Assembly (NCBI GenBank): GCA_021777135.1
Contig: JAJYDX010000002.1
Location: 92,084 to 156,083 of the forward strand
Source: a bacterium
GTDB taxonomy: Bacteria > SZUA-79 > Acidulodesulfobacterales > Acidulodesulfobacteraceae
Length of the DNA: 64,000 nt
Direction: 5' to 3'
Positions 58,169 through 64,000 of the stretch are shown piece by piece. The translations under genes and the position numbers were made by a program. Numbering within the stretch: position 1 is the first letter of the stretch; each line of letters starts with the position of its first letter. A model generated the notes under the pieces. That model made no database searches and had not been told where the DNA came from. It worked only from the letters and a program-made list of their open reading frames with translations.

Positions 58169-60802
58169 TTGGTAGTTAAATTATTAAAAAGTATTTTTGG
58201 GACCAGCAATCAAAGAGAACTCGCAAAACTGAAACCTTTGGTTGATAAAATAAATTCATTGGAGCCCGTATATTCTAATTTAGGGGACGATGAAATAAGA
58301 GGGATGACCCATAAGTTTAAAGACGAACTTAAGGGGCTTTCCCTTGCCGAACAGCATAAAAAACTTAACGATATGATTCCTGATGCTTTTGCCGTAGCCA
58401 GGGAGGGAATTAAAAGAGCTCTTAATATGCGGCCTTTTGATGTCCAGCTTATCGGCGGGATGATACTGCATTCTGGAAAGATTGCGGAAATGGCGACCGG
58501 AGAAGGAAAAACCCTGGTGGCAGTTCTGCCGGCTTACCTTAACAGCCTTACGGAAAGAGGAGTTCATGTAATTACCGTAAACGATTATCTTGCCAAAAGG
58601 GACTCTGAGTGGATGGGCAAAGCTTATAATATGCTTGGTCTTTCCGTCGGCGTTATAACCAACGACTTGGACGACGCGGAAAGAAAAAAAGCATACGGCT
58701 GCGATGTTACGTACGGAACCAATAACGAATTCGGGTTTGATTATCTTAGGGATAATATGAAATTTTCATTGGATGATTACGTCCAAAAGGAATTAAATTA
58801 TGCCATAATTGACGAAGTGGACTCCGTGCTTATAGACGAAGCGAGGACCCCGCTTATAATTTCCGGAGAATCCGACGAAACTACCGAGTTATATTACAAA
58901 GCCGATAATACCGTAAATCTTTTGAAAAAAGATTCGGATTACACGGTAGATGAAAAATTAAAAACCGCCATACTGACGGAAGAAGGCATAGAAAAAGCCG
59001 AAAAAGCCTTAAATATAAGAAATATATACGACCCAAGGCATTTAGACATGCTTCATGCCATAAACCAATCATTGCGCGCTCACGCATGTTATTTCAGGGA
59101 CGTAGATTATTTAGTTCAGGATAATCAAGTCGTCATAGTCGACGAATTTACCGGAAGGCTTATGAACGGCAGGCGTTACGGAGAAGGGCTGCATCAGGCT
59201 TTAGAAGCAAAGGAGCGCCTTAAGGTAGAAGGCGAAAACCAGACTTTAGCCACGGTTACGTTTCAGAATTTTTTTAGAATGTATAATAAACTTGCAGGTA
59301 TGACGGGCACCGCGGATACGGAAGCAGAAGAATTTAAAAAGATATATAATCTAGACGTAGCGGTCATACCTACCAATAAGCCAATGATTAGAAAGGATTA
59401 TACCGATTTGGTATTTGCCACCGAAGCCGAAAAATTTAACGCCGTATCGGAAGAAGTAGCCGAAAAATACAAAGCAGGACAGCCAGTACTGGTTGGCACT
59501 GTTTCCGTGGAAAAGTCTGAAAGGCTTAGCGGTATTTTAAAGAAAAAAGGAATACCGCATTCAGTCCTGAATGCAAAAAACCATGCAAAAGAAGCTCATA
59601 TTATCGCAAACGCCGGACAGAAAAAATCAGTTACAATATCTACAAATATGGCGGGAAGGGGCACGGACATCGTTCTCGGCGAAGGAGTTAAAGACATTGG
59701 GGGGCTTCACGTTATTGGAACGGAAAGGCATGAATCGAGGCGCATAGACAACCAGTTGAGAGGCAGGTCCGGCAGGCAGGGCGACATAGGTTCTTCCAGA
59801 TTTTATGTTTCCCTGGAAGACGACCTTATGAGAATATTCGGTTCCGAAAGGCTCGCCCCGTTTTTAGAAAGGCTTGGATTGAAAGACGGTCAGGCTATTG
59901 AACATAATATGATATCTAAGGCTATTGAAAACGCGCAAAAAAAGGTTGAGGGGCATAATTTCGATATAAGGAAAAATTTAATCGATTACGACAACGTTAT
60001 GAATAAACAGAGGGAGCTTATATATTCTTACAGGAAAAGGATACTTCAGATAGATGAACTTTCTGAAATTTACGACGATATTCTGTTCGATATTAAATCT
60101 TTGCTGGAATCTTATTTTCAAGACTATGTTCAGGAAAAATCGCATAGCGAGAACTGGGACATAGAAGGTCTTTTAGAACTCGTTAAAGTAAACCTTTCCG
60201 TAGATATACTTTCAATGCCGTCTGAAATTCTTAAGCTTGATTTTGTAGGTTCTTCCGATATAGCAAAAAAAGACGCGGTTATCGCGGCTTTTAAAAAAAT
60301 GCCCAGAAATGAACTCTTTAATATATTCTCAGATTTAATCAAAAAAAGCATAGACGTTAAAATAGCTTTATTTCCCCAGGAAGAAAAGGTAGATATTATT
60401 AAAGCCTTATATCTTCAGGCGGTGGACGGTTTATGGAAGGACGCGCTGACCTCTTTGGACGCACTTAAAGAAGGCATAGGGCTCAGGGGATACGCGCAGG
60501 TGAATCCTCTAATAGAATATCAGAAAGAGGCTTATAATTTATTTATAAACATGCAGTTCAGAATGAAAGAGGAATCATTGAATTCTATATCGTCGGTTCA
60601 ATTCGAAGATAGCGTAAATGCAGGAGATATATTGGCGGGCGCGGGTCTTCTTTCCGACAACATAATTCTTACCCATAATGAAATAAATCCTGAAGGGGAT
60701 AAACAAAAACCCATAGTTAAACCAAAAAAAATAGGAAGAAACGAACCCTGTCCATGCGGCAGCGGCAAAAAATATAAAAATTGCCATGGAAAAAATCAAT
60801 AA
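58169..60802 (+). CDS. secA: Preprotein translocase ATPase SecA
   Basis: Drives Sec-dependent export. The 877-residue protein has Walker A ATGEGKT (109-115), the DEVDS Walker B, VTVNDYLAKRDSEWM, GRGTDIVLG, and the C-terminal SEC-C zinc motif (CPCGSGKKYKNCH). The start is a TTG with GGAG about 8 bases upstream. The C-terminal 17 bases overlap argJ, suggesting translational coupling. Length is normal. Confidence 0.96.
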   Translation: MVVKLLKSIFGTSNQRELAKLKPLVDKINSLEPVYSNLGDDEIRGMTHKFKDELKGLSLAEQHKKLNDMIPDAFAVAREGIKRALNMRPFDVQLIGGMILHSGKIAEMATGEGKTLVAVLPAYLNSLTERGVHVITVNDYLAKRDSEWMGKAYNMLGLSVGVITNDLDDAERKKAYGCDVTYGTNNEFGFDYLRDNMKFSLDDYVQKELNYAIIDEVDSVLIDEARTPLIISGESDETTELYYKADNTVNLLKKDSDYTVDEKLKTAILTEEGIEKAEKALNIRNIYDPRHLDMLHAINQSLRAHACYFRDVDYLVQDNQVVIVDEFTGRLMNGRRYGEGLHQALEAKERLKVEGENQTLATVTFQNFFRMYNKLAGMTGTADTEAEEFKKIYNLDVAVIPTNKPMIRKDYTDLVFATEAEKFNAVSEEVAEKYKAGQPVLVGTVSVEKSERLSGILKKKGIPHSVLNAKNHAKEAHIIANAGQKKSVTISTNMAGRGTDIVLGEGVKDIGGLHVIGTERHESRRIDNQLRGRSGRQGDIGSSRFYVSLEDDLMRIFGSERLAPFLERLGLKDGQAIEHNMISKAIENAQKKVEGHNFDIRKNLIDYDNVMNKQRELIYSYRKRILQIDELSEIYDDILFDIKSLLESYFQDYVQEKSHSENWDIEGLLELVKVNLSVDILSMPSEILKLDFVGSSDIAKKDAVIAAFKKMPRNELFNIFSDLIKKSIDVKIALFPQEEKVDIIKALYLQAVDGLWKDALTSLDALKEGIGLRGYAQVNPLIEYQKEAYNLFINMQFRMKEESLNSISSVQFEDSVNAGDILAGAGLLSDNIILTHNEINPEGDKQKPIVKPKKIGRNEPCPCGSGKKYKNCHGKNQ

Positions 60803-61988
60803 TTTTTCATTTTCGGGTAAATCCTGCGGATTAAAAAAAAATAAAAATTTAGACGTCGGGCTTATGGTTTCAGAAACGCCCCTTAACGTCAGCGCCGTAT
60901 TTACGCGCAATAAGGTTAAGGCTGCACCTGTTATTATATCTAAAAAGAATTCCAAAAATGTCATAAAAGCATTAATAGTAAATTCTGGAAACGCAAACGC
61001 TTGCAACGGCAAATACGGCATATTAGACGCTAAAAGAGTTTTGGAATCAGTTTCAAAAGAAATCGGAGCCGCTCCGGAAAATATTTTTATTTGCTCTACG
61101 GGAGTCATAGGAGAAAGGCTTGACGCGACTTTGATAGAACGGGCCGTTCCGGAATTGGTAAAAGCTGCTGACAAAAGCGGGTTCGACGATTTTGCTAAAT
61201 CGATTATGACTACCGATACTTTTTGTAAAACTGCTTCTAAAGAAGTCATTTTGGACGGAGTAAAATACAGTATAATCGGTACGGCTAAAGGTTCAGGCAT
61301 GATAATGCCTAACATGGCGACGATGCTTGCTTTTATATTTTCCGATATTCCGCTTAGCAAGGAAAAGGCAGACGAAATATTCAAAGACTGCGTGGAAACC
61401 TCTTTTAACTCCATAACTGTCGACGGCGATACTTCGACTAACGATACTGCCGCTTTTTTCTATCCCCATGCAGGTGAAAATACCGAAAAAGTAAATAAAG
61501 AACGGTCTTTTAAAAAATCCTCCGCAAATTATAACATAGTTAAAAACGCCCTTTCTGAAGTATGTTTCGAACTTGCTAAAATGATAGTGAAAGACGGGGA
61601 AGGCGCTACCAAGTTCATAAAAATTACCGTTATGAATGCTTATACCGAATCAGGCGCAAAAAAGATTGCCTTTACAGTGGCAAATTCTCCATTATTTAAA
61701 ACTATGATTACCGGCGAGGATTTAAATTGGGGAAGGATAATGGCTGCGATAGGAAGGTCGTCCGTACCGCTTAAACCTGAAAATATAGACATTTATATAA
61801 ACGATAAATTAATAGTGCAAGATTCCACAGTTTTCAAAGGGTTAAGCAAGGCTGAGGAAAAATACGTTTTATCTCCTAAAGAAATAGATTTTAAAATAGA
61901 CCTTAAATGCGGCAAAAAAAACCGGTCTGTTTTAACTTGCAATCTTACCAAGGAATATATAGATATAAACGCTTCTTACAGAAGCTGA
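60786..61988 (+). CDS. argJ: Bifunctional glutamate N-acetyltransferase / ornithine acetyltransferase
   Basis: Recycles the acetyl group between acetylornithine and glutamate. The 400-residue proenzyme has GSGMIMPNMATML, with self-cleavage before Thr179 (Ala178/Thr179), which becomes the catalytic N-terminal nucleophile. SGNANACNGKYG, CSTGVIGERL and GEGATKFIKI are typical. Overlaps secA by 17 bases. Short-form ArgA about 6 kb upstream could supply the first acetylglutamate. Confidence 0.95.
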   Translation: MEKINNFSFSGKSCGLKKNKNLDVGLMVSETPLNVSAVFTRNKVKAAPVIISKKNSKNVIKALIVNSGNANACNGKYGILDAKRVLESVSKEIGAAPENIFICSTGVIGERLDATLIERAVPELVKAADKSGFDDFAKSIMTTDTFCKTASKEVILDGVKYSIIGTAKGSGMIMPNMATMLAFIFSDIPLSKEKADEIFKDCVETSFNSITVDGDTSTNDTAAFFYPHAGENTEKVNKERSFKKSSANYNIVKNALSEVCFELAKMIVKDGEGATKFIKITVMNAYTESGAKKIAFTVANSPLFKTMITGEDLNWGRIMAAIGRSSVPLKPENIDIYINDKLIVQDSTVFKGLSKAEEKYVLSPKEIDFKIDLKCGKKNRSVLTCNLTKEYIDINASYRS

Positions 61989-62015
61989 GGTTCTTACTCG
62001 TAAAAATAGCGATTT

Positions 62016-62717
62016 ATGAAAATCCCCGTCTTATACTATCATAAAATAGACTATCCTAAAAAAGACGCCGTATATAAAGGGCTGTATGTAACTCCGGAGC
62101 AGTTTAAAAGGCAGATAGCCTTATTGAAATTTTTAGGTTATCATACCATAAATCCTAAAGAAATTTTGTCATTCGTTAAAGGGCATAAAATACAGGTAAA
62201 AAAACCTTTGCTGATAACGTTCGACGACGGATATGAAAATAATTATTTAAACGCTTATCCAGTACTCAAAGCCGCCGGTTTTACTTCTGTAATATTTATA
62301 AGTTCCGGTTTTATCGGAAAAAAAAATATAATTTCAGACGAAAGAGAAAAAGTTCGAGAGGATTTTTTAAATAAAAGCGAAATTAAAGATATGTTCGCTG
62401 ACGGGTTTTTCATAGGTTCGCACGGAATAAACCACTATTATTTGGACAGACTTGAGGAAGGAGTTTTAATAGGCGAACTGATAGCTTCAAAAGCCTATCT
62501 GGAAAACATGCTTAACGTACCGGTGGATTTTTTTTCTTACCCCTTTGGGGCTTATAACGCAAACGTAATGAGAGCCGTTAAAAAAGCGGGGTACCTGGGG
62601 GCATTTACTACCGTAAGGGGAAAAGTCGACGTCGGAGACAATTCTTATGAATTAAAAAGGATTTCCGTCAACGGATATAATAATATTTTTAATTTTCTTT
62701 ATAAAGTAATAGTTTAA
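62016..62717 (+). CDS. Polysaccharide deacetylase (NodB-like)
   Basis: A 233-residue NodB-fold deacetylase. The catalytic motif 1 is ITFDDGYENN (two Asp), motif 2 is GSHGINH (two metal His), and motif 3 is SYPFGAYN. No signal peptide or membrane helix is seen, so it may act in the cytoplasm or be released in another way. The substrate (peptidoglycan or another acetylated glycan) is unknown. It precedes rpsB by 163 bases. Confidence 0.85.
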   Translation: MKIPVLYYHKIDYPKKDAVYKGLYVTPEQFKRQIALLKFLGYHTINPKEILSFVKGHKIQVKKPLLITFDDGYENNYLNAYPVLKAAGFTSVIFISSGFIGKKNIISDEREKVREDFLNKSEIKDMFADGFFIGSHGINHYYLDRLEEGVLIGELIASKAYLENMLNVPVDFFSYPFGAYNANVMRAVKKAGYLGAFTTVRGKVDVGDNSYELKRISVNGYNNIFNFLYKVIV

Positions 62718-62839
62718 ATTTCAAAATCTGGATTTGAGATAAAATAATTTTCTTGCAAAAAATCCGTAAAAATGATAAAAAAATAAGTTTAGTATGTTTA
62801 ATTAACCCGTACCCGTCTATTAATTTGTGCTTGAAGTGC

Positions 62840-62875
62840 TTTGCGTAGGCGGGGAGAAAAAAGCGCAAAAGGAGG
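62840..62875 (+). promoter_or_regulatory. Hairpin and Shine-Dalgarno in the rpsB leader
   Basis: TTTGCG (62840-62845) can pair with CGCAAA (62864-62869), immediately before AAGGAGG (62869-62875). The hairpin could control S2 translation, as ribosomal leaders often do. No match to a described rpsB motif is claimed. Confidence 0.35.
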
Positions 62876-62880
62876 CTAAA

Positions 62881-63696
62881 ATGCCGTTTAACGTAACAAT
62901 TAAGCAGTTGTTGGAAGCAGGAGTCCATTTCGGACATCAGACAAAAAGATGGAACCCAAAAATGAAGCCCTATATATACGGGGCAAGAAACGGTGTCCAT
63001 ATAATCGACCTTCAAAAAGCCCTTCCTTATATTTCGGCGGCTTACGATAAGTTGTTCGAATTGGCTAAAGAAGGCAAGACCATTCTTATAATAGGCACAA
63101 AAAAACAGGCAAATCCCATAGTCGTTGAAGAGTCTAAGAGATGCGGCATGCCTTACGTAAATGAAAGGTGGCTAGGCGGAATGATTACTAATTTCGCTAC
63201 TATTAAACTTTCTATTAAAAGACTAAAAGAATTGGAATCTCTTAAAGAATCGGAAGAATTTTCCAGATTTACCAAAAAAGAAATGGCAAGAATGGAAAAA
63301 GAAATACTCAAGCACCAGAAAGTTCTTAACGGCGTTAGAGATATGAATAAAATACCTGACGCAGTATTCATAGTCGACGTCCATCACGAAATTATTGCCG
63401 CAAAAGAAGCAAGAAGGCTTGAAATTCCCATAATAGGAGTAGCCGATACTAATGCCGACCCAAATTTCGTGGACTGGCTGATACCTGGCAACGACGACGC
63501 AATAAGGGCAATAAAATTAATACTAAGCACAATGGCAGACGCAATAATAGAAGGAAAAAAGATTTACGACGAAAAAGCGTCCAAAGGCAAAGCTCAGGCA
63601 GTACCGGAAGGAGTAATTACTGAGGAAACTTTTGCGGCAGTCTCGGCAGGTGAAGACGTTTCCGCAGACGCTGAAGAATCCGATATCTCCATTTGA
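62881..63696 (+). CDS. rpsB: 30S ribosomal protein S2
   Basis: A core 30S subunit protein. The ATG at 62881 begins MPFNVTIKQLLEAGVHFGHQ, the normal S2 N-terminus, with GGAGG 5 bases upstream; an in-frame TTG at 62827 is rejected. The 271-residue protein has MKPYIYGARNGVHIIDLQK, RWLGGMITNF and VADTNADPN blocks. A C-terminal acidic tail (about 235-271) is a common lineage-specific extension. It precedes tsf. Confidence 0.97.
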   Translation: MPFNVTIKQLLEAGVHFGHQTKRWNPKMKPYIYGARNGVHIIDLQKALPYISAAYDKLFELAKEGKTILIIGTKKQANPIVVEESKRCGMPYVNERWLGGMITNFATIKLSIKRLKELESLKESEEFSRFTKKEMARMEKEILKHQKVLNGVRDMNKIPDAVFIVDVHHEIIAAKEARRLEIPIIGVADTNADPNFVDWLIPGNDDAIRAIKLILSTMADAIIEGKKIYDEKASKGKAQAVPEGVITEETFAAVSAGEDVSADAEESDISI

Positions 63697-63753
63697 GCAT
63701 CCGACGAGCATAGAATAAATAAAAACACTATATGAAAGGGAGGAAATAATAAA

Positions 63754-64000
63754 TTGGAAAAATCAACTAATATAAGCGCTGAACTTGTTAAAAATTTGCG
63801 CGGAATGACGGGAGCAGGCTTTGTGGACTGCAAAAACGTTCTTATAGAAACCGGCGGTGATTTAGAAAAAGCCGTAGAAGCGCTTAGAAAAAAAGGTCTT
63901 GCTAAAGCCCAAAAAAAGGCAAACAGAGAGGCGAAAGAAGGCTTGATTTATTCATATATTCATGCTGGAGGAAGAATAGGCGTTATTTTGGAAATAAACT
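63754..64000 (+). CDS. tsf: Elongation factor Ts (partial, runs off the window)
   Basis: Translation from a TTG at 63754 (GGGAGG 10 bases upstream) gives [16 protein letters not shown], then [19 protein letters not shown] and [21 protein letters not shown], the N-terminal UBA-like and core regions of EF-Ts. The window ends within codon 83. It follows rpsB as in most bacteria. Confidence 0.95.
   Translation, partial: MEKSTNISAELVKNLRGMTGAGFVDCKNVLIETGGDLEKAVEALRKKGLAKAQKKANREAKEGLIYSYIHAGGRIGVILEIN

Noticed and set aside
62827-62880. Longer rpsB from a TTG at 62827
   Set aside because: S2 proteins start MPFNVTIKQLLEAG-like, and GGAGG sits 5 bases before the ATG at 62881, inside the longer frame.
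1-64000. CRISPR arrays, prophage, insertion sequences, restriction-modification or toxin-antitoxin genes
   Set aside because: No repeat-spacer arrays, transposases, integrases, phage structural proteins or typical defence proteins were recognised; only the two palindromic repeats suggest past mobility.

Overview
The window reads as a chromosomal segment of an AT-rich, Gram-negative bacterium. Outer-membrane traits are a Tol system, an O-antigen-ligase-like protein, a C-terminal-Phe barrel candidate and several lipoprotein or Sec signals. The gene content (short ArgA-type acetyltransferase, B12-dependent ribonucleotide reductase, pyruvoyl arginine decarboxylase, GH57-only glycogen enzymes, several c-di-GMP enzymes) resembles low-GC deltaproteobacterial lineages such as the Sva0485/SZUA-79 group. 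That placement is recognition-based inference; trees of SecA, TsaD or S2 would settle it. I see no prophage, insertion sequence or CRISPR array. Almost every stretch is coding and no gene-free gap clearly exceeds 300 bases.

Layout: 1-2.5 kb holds a zinc-ribbon membrane protein, a PAS histidine kinase and APS kinase. 2.6-5.4 kb holds a HIT hydrolase and a polyamine set (SpeE, SpeB, pyruvoyl arginine decarboxylase). 5.4-8.3 kb holds a flippase-like membrane protein and two glycosyltransferases. 8.5-15.8 kb holds a putative outer-membrane protein, an EAL-HDOD protein, a large sensor diguanylate cyclase and an unknown secreted protein. 16.1 kb carries tRNA-Lys(CTT). 16.4-22.8 kb is the most unusual part: phosphoribosyltransferase, MIP18/DUF59 protein, polytopic membrane protein, DUF2249 protein, hemerythrin, and a GGDEF-EAL enzyme with a c-type heme motif in its sensor domain. 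FNR/CRP-family-like palindromes lie in two promoter regions. 24-26.5 kb is class II ribonucleotide reductase behind two NrdR boxes. 26.7-30.9 kb is tolQ-tolR-tolA-tolB-cpoB without pal, followed by tsaD, rsmA and glpK. 34.4-38.3 kb includes panD and panC around an amidohydrolase. 38.4-47.2 kb is a glycogen/alpha-glucan cluster: a DUF4912-like protein, three GH57 enzymes and glycogen synthase. 47.2-50 kb holds two surface-polysaccharide genes. 50-64 kb is mostly housekeeping: aconitase, NAD kinase, RecN, short ArgA, rhodanese, PpsR, PmbA, SecA, ArgJ, a polysaccharide deacetylase, S2 and the start of EF-Ts.

Non-coding signals are informative. Two near-perfect palindromes with the core GGGGTCAGATTT sit exactly at two convergent gene junctions. 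Two genes have their Shine-Dalgarno sequence separated from the start codon by a hairpin. Five genes share the promoter-like word ATGATATWAT. Related hairpins occur at two junctions of the GH57 cluster.
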